This document shows, in pieces, positions 9,302 through 18,237 of a stretch of 64,000 nucleotides of DNA (positions are counted from its first letter, which is position 1; the number at the start of each line of letters is the position of its first letter). A program made the translations under genes and the position numbers. Below the pieces are notes generated by a model, which searched no databases, was not told where the DNA came from, and worked only from the letters and a program-made list of their open reading frames with translations. Location: the NCBI RefSeq assembly GCF_020150455.1, contig NZ_CP083740.1, forward strand, positions 3,100,001-3,164,000. The letters run 5' to 3'. Source of the stretch: Bremerella sp. TYQ1. Its GTDB lineage: Bacteria > Planctomycetota > Planctomycetia > Pirellulales > Pirellulaceae.

Positions 9302-9574
9302 CCGATGGCCTTTGTCGCAAGAGGAAACATGTTCGACCCAGGGTACACACACCTCAGAAATACGGGCCCATGGTAACGATTATAAGGAAGAAACGACTCT
9401 TCGCCCCTCAGTTAGGACCAGGACAGAAAAAATCGTTGTGGTTTAGCGCGACGGAAGCATCGCTCGGGCTAAGTAACCTACGTTTTTTGGGGCTTTTAAT
9501 TTGAAACCAGGATTCGATAACAGCATGCCCCTTGGCTGTCGATCTCAAATGGTTCAGGACTGTAGGGCAGGAAA

Positions 9575-10708
9575 ATGGTCCAACGCACAATTCGAGTTCT
9601 CGTTGTCGACGACTCACGACTGATTCAAACTCTGATCTCGGATCTCTTGGAAGAGACAGGGGACATCCAAGTGATCGGGACTGCATCCGACGGTAAAGAA
9701 GCAGTCGAAAAGGCACGTTCCCTTAAGCCAGATCTGATCACGCTGGACGTGCAGATGCCGAAGATGGACGGCCTGGAAACGCTCGACGCGATTCTCTCGG
9801 AGCAAAACATTCCCGTCATCATGGTTAGCGCCACCACTCAGCTGGGCGGCCAGATCACGCTGGAAGCGCTCGATCGAGGGGCGATCGATTACATTGCCAA
9901 GCCAGAAGGCCTGCGAGAAGCGGAAACGACGTTACGTACCGAGCTTTGCCGTAAGATTCGCCTGGTGGCCAATACCGACGTCGGCAAGGTACTCAAAATG
10001 CGCCGCGAGCGTGCCGAACGCCGAAAGCAGCGACGCGAAAAACTTGGCTTGAACCATGAAGCGAAAGCCTCGGTTCCCAAGCGTCTGCCACCGACCGACT
10101 TGCCGGTTTCCGACAAACTGATTGCCCTTGGGATCTCGACCGGCGGACCACCGGCACTGGCATCGATGTTCGAGATCTTACCGCAGGGCCTGCCACCGAT
10201 CGTGATCGTACAGCATATGCCTGCGAACTTCACGAAAGCCTTCGCGGGACGATTGAACTCGATCTCGCAAATCGAAGTGAAAGAAGCCGAAACAGGCGAT
10301 GTTCTTCTTCCGGGACATGCTTACTTAGCCCCAGGCGGAAAGCATTTGGAAGTTGTTCGTCATGGAGCCAAGGGGGGCAAGCTTTTGGTTCGGGACGGCG
10401 ATTTCGTCAGCGGTCATCGCCCTTCGGTTGATGTGATGATGACATCGGCTGTCAAGATTTACCGAGACCGGATCCTGGGCGTCATCATGACAGGCATGGG
10501 CCGCGACGGATCGGATGGCTGCGGAGCGGTTCGATCTGGAGGGGGGTTCGTGCTCGGACAAGACGAAGCGACGTCGGACGTTTATGGCATGAATAAAGTC
10601 GCCTTCCTGGAAGGAAACGTCGATCGGCAATTCTCGCTTGACGATGCCGCATCGACAATCTCGACCCAAGTCCGACGCATGTGGGGAGCTGCCGCCGCAG
10701 CCACTTAA
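9575..10708 (+). CDS. cheB: Chemotaxis response regulator / protein-glutamate methylesterase CheB
   Basis: This 377-residue two-domain protein has an N-terminal receiver domain with acidic pocket D12-D13, phospho-acceptor D58 (LITLDVQMP) and K109. A long basic linker (about 125-175) is followed by the CheB methylesterase. The catalytic triad is seen as S188 (GISTGGP), H214 (VQHMP) and D311 (MTGMGRDG). It removes methyl groups from receptor glutamates, or deamidates glutamines, in chemotaxis-like pathways. RBS GCAGGA lies just before the ATG. No cheA, cheW, cheR or receptor is near, so it is isolated here, which is unusual for cheB. The linker, rich in Arg/Lys/Glu, is longer than in enteric CheB. 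The call is secure, the pathway is not. Confidence 0.93.
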   Translation: MVQRTIRVLVVDDSRLIQTLISDLLEETGDIQVIGTASDGKEAVEKARSLKPDLITLDVQMPKMDGLETLDAILSEQNIPVIMVSATTQLGGQITLEALDRGAIDYIAKPEGLREAETTLRTELCRKIRLVANTDVGKVLKMRRERAERRKQRREKLGLNHEAKASVPKRLPPTDLPVSDKLIALGISTGGPPALASMFEILPQGLPPIVIVQHMPANFTKAFAGRLNSISQIEVKEAETGDVLLPGHAYLAPGGKHLEVVRHGAKGGKLLVRDGDFVSGHRPSVDVMMTSAVKIYRDRILGVIMTGMGRDGSDGCGAVRSGGGFVLGQDEATSDVYGMNKVAFLEGNVDRQFSLDDAASTISTQVRRMWGAAAAAT

Positions 10709-10715
10709 GCTGCCG

Positions 10716-11870
10716 TTAAGCTCGGTTAACTCGAAATGGGTGAAGATCGATCGAAAGATCTTCACCACACATCAGCTGCCCCATTACGACAGCCGTCGCA
10801 GGCGACAAATGCAATCCGCTGCGATAGTGACCAGCGGCGAGAAACACGTTCTCCATGCCAGGCAATTTTCCGAGATAAGGGATACGATCGACGCTTGCCG
10901 GTCGCAGGCCTGACCATGCTTTGACGACAGATGCTTCACGCAGTTGCGGAATCCACTGTCGTGCGAACTGCGTTAAGTCTTCGATCGCTTCTGCAGTGGT
11001 CGACTTGTCGAAACCGGCCTCTTCCACGGTTGCTCCGACCAAAACTAATCCGTCGCGGCGTGGAACGATGTAGCGAATGCCTTCGTTAACCGGGGCAGAG
11101 AAAAACCGTTCACCAGCATCCAAGAGAACCAATTGCCCTCGTATCGGCTCGATCTCAGGCCGCTGCATAATTCCTGTGAAGTGCCCCTGATCGAGGACAT
11201 GATCGGCAAGCAGTTGCGACCATGCTCCGGTGGCCAAGCAAACGGCTTTGGGCGAAAGCTGCTGCTGCCGAGCTTCTATTGAGACCAACTTCTCGCCTTG
11301 GAAATTCCAGCGAGATACCTCGGTCTGTTCCAGAAACTGCACCCCTCGCTGTTGACATCCGGCCACGAGGGCTTGAAGGTGTCGCGGATTGCGAACAACC
11401 GCTTCGCCCGGCAAAAATACGCACTCTCGAATCGATTGATCGGCCTGAAGATGAGGGAAACGCATCGCAAGCTGCTCGAGAGTGAGCCGCTGGACTTCAA
11501 CCCCTTCCTCTTCATATTGCACGCAAGCCATGCGGAGTGAGGCAGCCTCGCCGGGATCGCGGGCCAGATAGAGTCCGCCAGGAATCTCGAATTCATTATC
11601 GATTCCGGTCTCTTCGCGAAGCTGGGCCGACCACTCTGGAAATAGTCGATGGCTCAATCCGCGCAGCTGCTCCTGCGGTTCCCAGGCGTCTTGTTCGTTC
11701 GCCGGCGGCAATAGGCCTGCTCCGGCCCAAGAGGCTTCACGGCCAAGCTCTCCTTTTTCAATCAGCGTTACCTGGTGCCCACGTCCCGCGAGCTCGTAGG
11801 CGATAGATAGCCCGATGACACCTCCACCGACGAGCACAAAATCTGGAGAACTAGAGTCAGTCGGCGGCAA
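10716..11870 (-). CDS. thiO: Glycine oxidase ThiO (FAD-dependent, DAO family)
   Basis: This 384-residue protein of the D-amino-acid oxidase family has the FAD motif VLVGGGVIGLSIAYEL near 12-27, EASWAGAGLLPP after it, GGLYLARD in the substrate region, and the C-terminal HYRSGLHLSPATA motif typical of ThiO. It oxidises glycine to dehydroglycine for the thiazole moiety of thiamine. Other thi genes are not in the window. It lies 51 bases after a glutaredoxin-like gene on the same strand, and the two may be co-transcribed. The gene converges with cheB, leaving only 7 bases between them. A generic sarcosine oxidase-like function is the main alternative. Confidence 0.85.
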   Translation of the reverse strand: MPPTDSSSPDFVLVGGGVIGLSIAYELAGRGHQVTLIEKGELGREASWAGAGLLPPANEQDAWEPQEQLRGLSHRLFPEWSAQLREETGIDNEFEIPGGLYLARDPGEAASLRMACVQYEEEGVEVQRLTLEQLAMRFPHLQADQSIRECVFLPGEAVVRNPRHLQALVAGCQQRGVQFLEQTEVSRWNFQGEKLVSIEARQQQLSPKAVCLATGAWSQLLADHVLDQGHFTGIMQRPEIEPIRGQLVLLDAGERFFSAPVNEGIRYIVPRRDGLVLVGATVEEAGFDKSTTAEAIEDLTQFARQWIPQLREASVVKAWSGLRPASVDRIPYLGKLPGMENVFLAAGHYRSGLHLSPATAVVMGQLMCGEDLSIDLHPFRVNRA

Positions 11871-11921
11871 GACGAAACCTATCAGGGGAAGGCCGAATCG
11901 ATCAGCGAGGGGCGGGTTTGT

Positions 11922-12206
11922 TTAGGAAGAGATCTTCGTGTCGATCGGCTTGGCTTCTGCTTCGAGAACGCGACGAAGCAGCATGGGCGATACTTTGCCA
12001 CGAAAGCGGACTTTGCCGTTTATTTCGACGACAGGAACGGTGGTGTTAAATTTCTGCGTAAGAACAGGGTCCGCATCGATATCGACTAACGTAATGTCCG
12101 AAACGAAATTTTGGACCAAACCTACCGCGTTATCGCAACAATGACATCCCTCACGCGTATAGATAACGACCGAAGCGTCATATTGTGGATTGGAATTGGA
12201 ACTCAC
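11922..12206 (-). CDS. Glutaredoxin-like thioredoxin-fold protein
   Basis: This 94-residue protein has a beta-alpha-beta start (SVVIYTREGCHCC), active site C21-H-C-C24, the cis-proline strand TVPVVEING, and a glycine near the C-terminus. This matches the glutaredoxin/DUF836 group of small redox proteins. The GTG start at 12206 is supported by a near-perfect Shine-Dalgarno, AAGGTGA at 12214-12220, spaced 7 bases. A longer TTG start at 12257 lacks one. It is likely the first gene of an operon with thiO and may act as a general thiol reductant. Confidence 0.85.
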   Translation of the reverse strand: MSSNSNPQYDASVVIYTREGCHCCDNAVGLVQNFVSDITLVDIDADPVLTQKFNTTVPVVEINGKVRFRGKVSPMLLRRVLEAEAKPIDTKISS

Positions 12207-12507
12207 GGATCGATCACCTTGTGAAGATTCGTTGAAGACACGCTCGATCCTACCCAACGCAGGCCCCTACGATTGGATGTAGGGAGTCGATTTTCACCTC
12301 TTTATTGAGGGGCTGTTTCGTACGGCTTTCAATCGGACGAAAATTGCCATCGATTGTTGTTTAGAGCATTATGTCTTTGTTAGTCTATACTTTGAATCTG
12401 TCTAACGACTTTCCCTGACAAGGGAATTTTCGATCCTTAAGCCAAGGAAGTAAAGGTGTGCACCCTATAAACGTGCCCTCTCCTTCCTAGCGAATGATTA
12501 GGTTGGC
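12207..12507. other. Divergent intergenic region upstream of the first Ser/Thr kinase
   Basis: This 301-base region separates the glutaredoxin operon from the kinase. AT-rich sequence at 12360-12400 (with TTAGAG and TATACT about 19 bases apart) is a weak promoter candidate. AAGGAAG at about 12446-12452 is followed by GTG at 12457 opening a ten-codon frame that ends with TAG just before the kinase, and the same AAGGAAG can pair with CTTCCT at about 12483-12488. This may be a leader peptide or a chance pattern. Confidence 0.3.
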
Positions 12508-14265
12508 ATGCCACCGGTTGTTGATTCGCAGCGTTTTATCGAGCTGATCGGAAAGAGCAAGCTCGTCCAGGAAACCGTTCTCGAAGAAGCGGTTCAAGAG
12601 CTACGCGCTAGCAACGAAGGAGAACTTCCCGCCGAAATCGATGTGCTTCAGAAGTACTTCGTCGAGAAGGATTTGCTGACATCTTGGCACTGTGAGAAAC
12701 TCCGAAACGGCAAATATAAAGGCTTCTTCCTCTCCAAGTACCGTCTGCTGAAGCACTTGGGTACCGGCGGGATGAGTAGCGTTTACTTGGCCGAGCATAC
12801 CCTGATGAACCGCAAAGTAGCCATTAAAGTGCTACCGCGACGCAGGGTTAACGACGCTTCGTACCTGGCCCGATTCCACTTGGAAGCTCAAGCGGCCGCC
12901 CATTTGGACCATCCGAACATCGTCCGCGCCTTCGACGTCGATAACGAAGACAATACACATTACATCGTGATGGAGTATGTCCCTGGGAAAGATCTCCAGC
13001 AGGTTGTCCGCGAAAATGGCCCGGTTCCTTTCGAAGCGGCCGCCGATTATATCGCTCAAGCTGCCGATGGTTTGCAGCATGCTCATGATAAAGAGGTCGT
13101 TCACCGTGACATTAAGCCAGCGAATCTTTTGCTGGATGATCGGGGTGTCGTCAAGATTCTGGACATGGGACTGGCTCGAATCAAACAGGACGATAAAGCC
13201 TCGCTGACGATCGCCCACGAAGAAAACGTGCTCGGCACGGCCGACTATTTGGCTCCTGAACAAGCGGTCAACAGCCATAAAGTAGATCATCGAGTCGATA
13301 TTTATAGTCTCGGCTGTTCCTTATATTACCTGTTGACCGGACATCCTCCATTTCCGGAAGGCAGCTTAGCTCAGCGGATCGCGAAGCATCAAAGCGTGAT
13401 GCCGGATAAAATTAAGAAGTCACGGCCCAACTGCCCTCCTTCGCTGCAAAAAATCTGCGAGAAGATGATCGCCAAGCAGCCTGAGGATCGGTTTACCAAC
13501 GCTTCGGAAGTGGCCGCGGAACTGCGATCCTGGATGGAAACACGCGGAACCGAACCGACACACGCTGACGAACAGCCTGGTTCCGCCATTCTTTCCGTTG
13601 CGGCTCAACAAGCTGCCGATCGCTCGCGTGCGGCTCATCAGTCCAGCCGCCGAACCGGTCCTTCCGGACAATCTGGCGGGTCAACGTATGACGTCGATGA
13701 CTTGCTGCCGCCTGACATGCGGGACTCCCCTTCCTCAAGTAAGTTCGATCCGGCCATTGGAGATACGGTGGCCGATCGATCGAACGATACGTCGCCGCGG
13801 CCCAACCCTCCGCGACCTGCGAGTCCCGGAACCGATTCCCTTCCGGTCGCGAAGCCGCTCGATAACGACGATGCAAACGAATTCTATTCCAATGCTCCTG
13901 CGTCGACTTCCAGTTCGTCGCTCTTCGATTCGCAAGAGTTCGCGGGAGAAGATCCTTTCGCGATGGACGTACCTGCGAGTGACGTGGGTGGTTCGCTGTT
14001 GATCTCTTCGGCAGAACTAAAACAACAAGCGGAAGAACGCCAAGCCGCCGAAGCCAAGAAACGGCGTGCGGCGTCTCAATCCAGCGTCACGGATAACGTT
14101 GATCTCAACGCGACCGTGCAGGGGATTCCAGCAATTATCTGGATCGTCGTCGCTGTGCTCTTCATGCTCATCGGTATTTTGATTGCCATCAGCTATCAAA
14201 CAGCCGAAGAGGATTCGCAGCCGAAAGACATCAAAAAGGTCAATCTTGAAGCTCGAACATCTTAG
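12508..14265 (+). CDS. Ser/Thr protein kinase with C-terminal membrane anchor (PknB-like)
   Basis: This 585-residue protein starts with a region (about 1-75) rich in helix that is typical of planctomycete kinases, with DVLQKYFVEKDLLTSWHCEKL. A Hanks-type kinase domain spans about 77-350: glycine loop LGTGGMSSVY, K107 in VAIKVL, catalytic HRD at 199-201, DMG at 219-221 in place of DFG, and YLAPEQ in the activation segment. A disordered Ser/Pro/Asp-rich linker follows. One membrane segment lies near residue 545-567 (IPAIIWIVVAVLFML), close to the C-terminus, so the kinase faces the cytoplasm with almost no exterior domain. This is the reverse of the sensor layout of PknB. Substrates are unknown. 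Catalytically competent by motif. Confidence 0.9.
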   Translation: MPPVVDSQRFIELIGKSKLVQETVLEEAVQELRASNEGELPAEIDVLQKYFVEKDLLTSWHCEKLRNGKYKGFFLSKYRLLKHLGTGGMSSVYLAEHTLMNRKVAIKVLPRRRVNDASYLARFHLEAQAAAHLDHPNIVRAFDVDNEDNTHYIVMEYVPGKDLQQVVRENGPVPFEAAADYIAQAADGLQHAHDKEVVHRDIKPANLLLDDRGVVKILDMGLARIKQDDKASLTIAHEENVLGTADYLAPEQAVNSHKVDHRVDIYSLGCSLYYLLTGHPPFPEGSLAQRIAKHQSVMPDKIKKSRPNCPPSLQKICEKMIAKQPEDRFTNASEVAAELRSWMETRGTEPTHADEQPGSAILSVAAQQAADRSRAAHQSSRRTGPSGQSGGSTYDVDDLLPPDMRDSPSSSKFDPAIGDTVADRSNDTSPRPNPPRPASPGTDSLPVAKPLDNDDANEFYSNAPASTSSSSLFDSQEFAGEDPFAMDVPASDVGGSLLISSAELKQQAEERQAAEAKKRRAASQSSVTDNVDLNATVQGIPAIIWIVVAVLFMLIGILIAISYQTAEEDSQPKDIKKVNLEARTS

Positions 14266-14604
14266 GTCATGTCAGGTTCGCCACCCAGCATGACATGCCG
14301 AACACCCTCCACAGAGGTATCTTGACATCTCTATTCAGGCCTGAATCTGAGGCCTATCGGGTCTGAATGGCCTGTGCAAGCAAAACGCTAAACTATTACT
14401 GCATAGCAACTTAGCAAAATCGCTTGAAATCTGCTCGGACCGCGACGTAGGATAAGGTAGAAGATCAACGGAGCCTTTTGGCTTCCGTACGAACTCCGAC
14501 CAGAAATGGAATTCGCGGTTCCGCACGTCGCAGGAAAGCCGACTAGATCCACTCCACGAGTGAACGTTTGACGATCGCTCGACAGGCCTAACCAAGAGAA
14601 TTCC
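14266..14604. other. Intergenic region between kinase and HELGH-protein gene
   Basis: The 339-base gap contains CATGTCA (14268-14274) and TGACATG (14291-14297), able to form a 7-bp hairpin directly after the kinase stop but without a T-run, so it is at best a weak terminator. Repeated GGCCT words around 14338-14372 are short. TTGACG near 14567 could be a -35 element for the next gene, but no convincing -10 follows at proper distance. Confidence 0.3.
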
Positions 14605-15318
14605 ATGGCACGCATGTCACACCGAGGCATCACGCATACGAAAGTGGCGAAGACGAAAGTCGCGTCACGCGATTTTCGTTTGCCCGCCCAAGCGTCGCGT
14701 CGTCGTGGAGCTGAGTCTGGACGTACCTCGAACGATGGCTATTTCGTGCCGCCGGAAGATTGGCACGAACCAGTCGGCAATACCGGCTCGGCCTACAAGT
14801 TCATCTATCAGTCGCCCGGCGAAGGCTTTTGTCACGTTTTGACGGAAGAAGAGATTCGATCACGCCTTCAAGAGTTGCCTGAGTGGATGCTGGAAGGGCT
14901 GGAAGTCGTTCAGCTAAGCCGGCTTACCAAAAAGAAGCTCAGCTTTCCATGTTATGGAATGCAGTGGGGTGCAGCGATTTACCTCTACCCGATGGACGAG
15001 TCGTTGATCGAGTACTTTCCGCATCCTCCTCGACCAGAGCAAGTGGTTGAAGCCAAGATGTTCGGAGCGGTCTGGGAAGAAGACGAAGATGGCTATTGGC
15101 GTCTGGAATGGACCGAAGACACCATCAAGGACTTCTATCTTAACAACGTACTGATTCACGAACTGGGTCACTTGTTGGATACGCGAAACAACAACTACCT
15201 GGCCCGAGAACGCTACGCTGAATGGTTCGCCATCGAATATGGCTATCGTCCCAGTCGCCGCAAGCAGCTCGCTCAAAGGGCCGCCAAAAAGGTGGTCCGC
15301 CGCCATCACAGCACGTAG
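14605..15318 (+). CDS. Hypothetical protein with HELGH metallopeptidase-like motif
   Basis: This 237-residue protein lacks a signal peptide. The N-terminus (1-40) is very basic. The C-terminal half has LIHELGHLLDTR, a canonical HExxH zinc motif at 185-189 followed by an acidic residue three positions on, and a possible third ligand in the following helix RYAEWFAIEYG (around 203-213). The C-terminal tail is basic again (RRKQLAQRAAKKVVRRHH). This fits a small zincin-like protein, although no full peptidase family is recognised. The basic ends suggest contact with nucleic acid or acidic polymers. It stands alone, with about 200 bases on the right and 340 on the left free of genes. Confidence 0.7.
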   Translation: MARMSHRGITHTKVAKTKVASRDFRLPAQASRRRGAESGRTSNDGYFVPPEDWHEPVGNTGSAYKFIYQSPGEGFCHVLTEEEIRSRLQELPEWMLEGLEVVQLSRLTKKKLSFPCYGMQWGAAIYLYPMDESLIEYFPHPPRPEQVVEAKMFGAVWEEDEDGYWRLEWTEDTIKDFYLNNVLIHELGHLLDTRNNNYLARERYAEWFAIEYGYRPSRRKQLAQRAAKKVVRRHHST

Positions 15319-15526
15319 TCTTGCTGTAAGCTATGCTTTCTTAGCAAATGGTTGCATGCACTAGGCTTAGCGATATTGAACTGCTCGCTGTCCTAGCGTT
15401 TGTGGGTACATTCCTGCTTCGTCGACGTTCATTCCAGGTGCATCGATCCTCGCTTCTCGCTACGATAGCCTCAGGCATCGACGCTTCTTGATTTCAAACG
15501 TTTACCGACTCCGATAGGGCCGAACA

Positions 15527-17452
15527 TTGTCCAAATCCCCTACCCTCACCACGGCGGTCATTCTCCTTGTTCTGGGTTTCACGCTTGCCTCGACAGCGCA
15601 AGGGGCACCGAATGAAGAACAGCGAATGCAGCTTCAGGCATTGAAGCTTGATATTCGCAAGACTTCGAATTTCCTGAAACGCGGCATGGTGACCGAGTCG
15701 GTTGAACTCGTTCGTGATATTCAGTCACGCATGGAGAAGCTCGGCGTCGCAGGCGATGCCGAAGTAACCGCCGAACTTCAAAAACTTGCCGAAAGTCTGG
15801 CGGTCTCGCACGGCATACTAGAACTCGAAGGTTATACGCTTAAACCACTTACCGCGTCGGCTGTTGCCCCGGCCGGTGAAATGATGTTCAACGTTCCCGC
15901 TGCTCCGGGAACCCCACCGGCAGCCCCGGCACCTCTTCCGACCACGTTTCCCACCGCCAATATCAGCTTCACAAAACATGTCGCACCGATCTTGATTGCC
16001 CGCTGCGGTAATTGCCACGTCACCGGCAGCCGAGGTGGCTTCGCTGCGAATACGTTCGAGAATCTCATGAAGGGTCCTGCCGCTGGTACGGTGATTTTTC
16101 CTGGCGATGACATTGGCAGTCGATTGATTGAGACGATTGAATCGGGCGACATGCCTCGCGGTGGCGGAAGCGTTCGTCCCCCTGAACTGACCGCACTCAA
16201 GACATGGATCAAAGAAGGAGCCAAGTTCGACGGCACGGACCCGAAAGCTCCGATTGGCCAGTCTGGCGCCGCGGCAAATCCAGCGGCCATGATGGAACTG
16301 GAAGTGATGTCGGCCAGCGGAAACGAGCAAGTCAGCTTCGGGATGGACGTTGCCGGTGTCTTGGCCAATCGCTGCGTGAACTGCCATAGCGGCAATAATC
16401 CGCCAGGCGGCTTGGGAATGGATAACTTCGCTCGCTTCATCCGCGGTGGCGACAGTGGTGCTCCATTCGTACCCGGCAAGCCGGAAGACAGCATGATCGT
16501 CCGCTTGATCAAAGCCACCGGAAATGGCCGCATGCCACGAAACGGCCCACCGCTCTCGGCCGACCAGATCGCCAAGATTGAAACGTGGATTCGCGAAGGT
16601 GGAAAGTTCGACGGCGACTCAGCCAACGACGAGACCATGCAGCGGATCAATCAGATTGCTCTTGCTAAGAAAGCGACGCACGAACAACTTGCCGCGATGC
16701 GAGCCGAAAGCAGCCAACAGAAATGGAGCCTTGGTATGCCGAACGTGACCTCGGCCAAGGTCGACGGCTCCAACTTCCTGGCATTCGGCACAATGGGCGA
16801 GGAAACGCTCAAACAGTACGTCACAGAAGCGGATAAGTCGGCCGACAAAGTCCGTACCATCTTGAAGATCCCCGCAGGCCAGCCGCTCGTTAAGGGCAAA
16901 ATGACGCTTTACTTCTTCAACAAGCGTTACGACTATGCCGAGTTCGGCAACATGACCGAGCGACGTGATCTACCGGCCAACTGGAAGGGACATTACCGAT
17001 ACGATGTCACGGATGCCTACGGCTCGATTCAAGTTCCATCGGAAGATGAATACGAGTTGGATGTCTTGCTGGGACAGTTGATCGCCTCGAGCCATATCGC
17101 CGCGCTGGGTAATGGAAGTGTCCCGGAATGGTTCGCTGACGGTGTTGGCCGTGTGGTTGCTTCTCGAATGAGTAAGAAAGACCCTCGCGTTGTCGAATGG
17201 GACAACCAAATCGAATCGGCATTGGCAACAATGAACAAGCCGGACGATTTCGTGATGAATCGCTTGTCGCCAGATCAAACATCCGTCGTCAGCTATGCGT
17301 TCCTGAAAGCGATCATGGGTCGTGGCAACTCGTTTGATGCCATGATGAACTCGCTTCGCCAGGGAACCGAGTTTGATGAAGCTTTCCAGTCGGCGTTCAA
17401 TATGACGCCATCCCAGTTGGCTCAGGCCTGGGCAGCATCAGGCCGACGATAA
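15527..17452 (+). CDS. Exported diheme planctomycete cytochrome c (PSC) protein with peptidase-MA-like C-terminus
   Basis: This 641-residue protein has a signal peptide (about 1-27, ending TAQGA), a short helical region, and two tandem PSC-type c heme domains with CGNCH (160-164) and CVNCH (283-287), each ending in the same TWI+EGA/GKFDG sequence. Residues about 390-641 look like the middle and end of a gluzincin (VPEWFADGVGRVVASRM), but the HExxH position reads SSHIAAL, so the zinc site appears lost. The start is TTG, with AGGG about 8 bases upstream. Inference: a periplasmic electron-carrying or structural protein. It ends at a strong bidirectional terminator. Confidence 0.85.
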   Translation: MSKSPTLTTAVILLVLGFTLASTAQGAPNEEQRMQLQALKLDIRKTSNFLKRGMVTESVELVRDIQSRMEKLGVAGDAEVTAELQKLAESLAVSHGILELEGYTLKPLTASAVAPAGEMMFNVPAAPGTPPAAPAPLPTTFPTANISFTKHVAPILIARCGNCHVTGSRGGFAANTFENLMKGPAAGTVIFPGDDIGSRLIETIESGDMPRGGGSVRPPELTALKTWIKEGAKFDGTDPKAPIGQSGAAANPAAMMELEVMSASGNEQVSFGMDVAGVLANRCVNCHSGNNPPGGLGMDNFARFIRGGDSGAPFVPGKPEDSMIVRLIKATGNGRMPRNGPPLSADQIAKIETWIREGGKFDGDSANDETMQRINQIALAKKATHEQLAAMRAESSQQKWSLGMPNVTSAKVDGSNFLAFGTMGEETLKQYVTEADKSADKVRTILKIPAGQPLVKGKMTLYFFNKRYDYAEFGNMTERRDLPANWKGHYRYDVTDAYGSIQVPSEDEYELDVLLGQLIASSHIAALGNGSVPEWFADGVGRVVASRMSKKDPRVVEWDNQIESALATMNKPDDFVMNRLSPDQTSVVSYAFLKAIMGRGNSFDAMMNSLRQGTEFDEAFQSAFNMTPSQLAQAWAASGRR

Positions 17453-17481
17453 CGTCAGGCTTATTGTTGTAGTCAAGAAAC

Positions 17482-17515
17482 AAAAAACGCGATGCACGTA
17501 GCATCGCGTTTTTTT
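17482..17515. terminator. Bidirectional intrinsic terminator
   Basis: Ten-base arms AACGCGATGC (17486-17495) and GCATCGCGTT (17501-17510) enclose a 5-base loop. A T-run follows on the right and an A-run precedes on the left, so the same hairpin can end transcription of both convergent genes, the PSC protein (plus) and the His-rich lipoprotein (minus). Confidence 0.9.
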
Positions 17516-17539
17516 ATAAGAACGTTAGTTCGTGGTCGA

Positions 17540-18070
17540 TTAATGAGCGTGATGCTCGATTTCGCCTTCGAACGGCGTTCCTTCGATCTCCAAAGAAACG
17601 GTGGCTTTGGCTTCGTCGGCAGTCACCAAAGCGAAAAGATCGGCGTCTTTCGTTTCAAACTTGGCCGTCTTTTCTTCTCCCTCTTTGCGAACCGCTGGAA
17701 CCGCAAAGTCTTGCTTGGCGTCATCCACCGTAACGTTGATGGTGATGTTGTCGCCAGCAATCGCGACTTCTTCTTTGGCCGCACCATCCAAAACGTAGAA
17801 CGTCAAAATCTTCGCTTCGTCATCGTGGTCCCACTCCAGGTGGTACTTTTCGCCACCCAGCTCGATCAAGTGACCACCGTGCGGTCCAAGTTCGTGGCTG
17901 TGACCACCTTCAGCGTGATCATGATCGTCGTGGTCATGTCCTTCTTCACCATGATCGTGATCATGATCGGCATGGCCGGCGTCTGCATCAGGCTTGGCCG
18001 AGTTACAACCACTCAACGTGAATGGCACGGCCAAAGCACACAAGATCAACAATAGCTTTCCAATTTTCAT
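17540..18070 (-). CDS. Histidine-rich lipoprotein, probable metal binding
   Basis: This 176-residue lipoprotein has a signal peptide with lipobox LSGC (C22). Residues 33-67 hold twelve histidines mixed with Asp and Glu in HDH-type repeats, and they lead into GPHGGHLIELG. The rest is a beta-rich domain (about 65-176). The ATG at 18070 is chosen because AAGGAG lies before it and the signal peptide starts there; the longer frame has no such context. The His/Asp cluster resembles metal-buffering segments of zinc or nickel transport proteins (ZnuA, ZinT, CzcB neighbours). No transporter gene is adjacent. It likely sits in a membrane leaflet facing the periplasm. Confidence 0.8.
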   Translation of the reverse strand: MKIGKLLLILCALAVPFTLSGCNSAKPDADAGHADHDHDHGEEGHDHDDHDHAEGGHSHELGPHGGHLIELGGEKYHLEWDHDDEAKILTFYVLDGAAKEEVAIAGDNITINVTVDDAKQDFAVPAVRKEGEEKTAKFETKDADLFALVTADEAKATVSLEIEGTPFEGEIEHHAH

Positions 18071-18237
18071 AGAGCCAGACTCCTTAGTTGGCATCGATCG
18101 AATATCGTCACAGGCATGTCGCCACTGCTGGCGGCACAATCCGCCTCCCGTACTATTCGCGGGAAACCGTCGATTATTCGGCAGGAAAAGAGCCGCGCCA
18201 ATCATAGAGGCCCACATTCTGGGCACTTCCGACCAAT

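Noticed and set aside
15818..16650. Minus-strand frames of 189 and 272 codons within the PSC protein gene
   Set aside because: Antisense to a coding sequence with two CxxCH heme motifs. These are mirror effects of its GC-rich codon bias.
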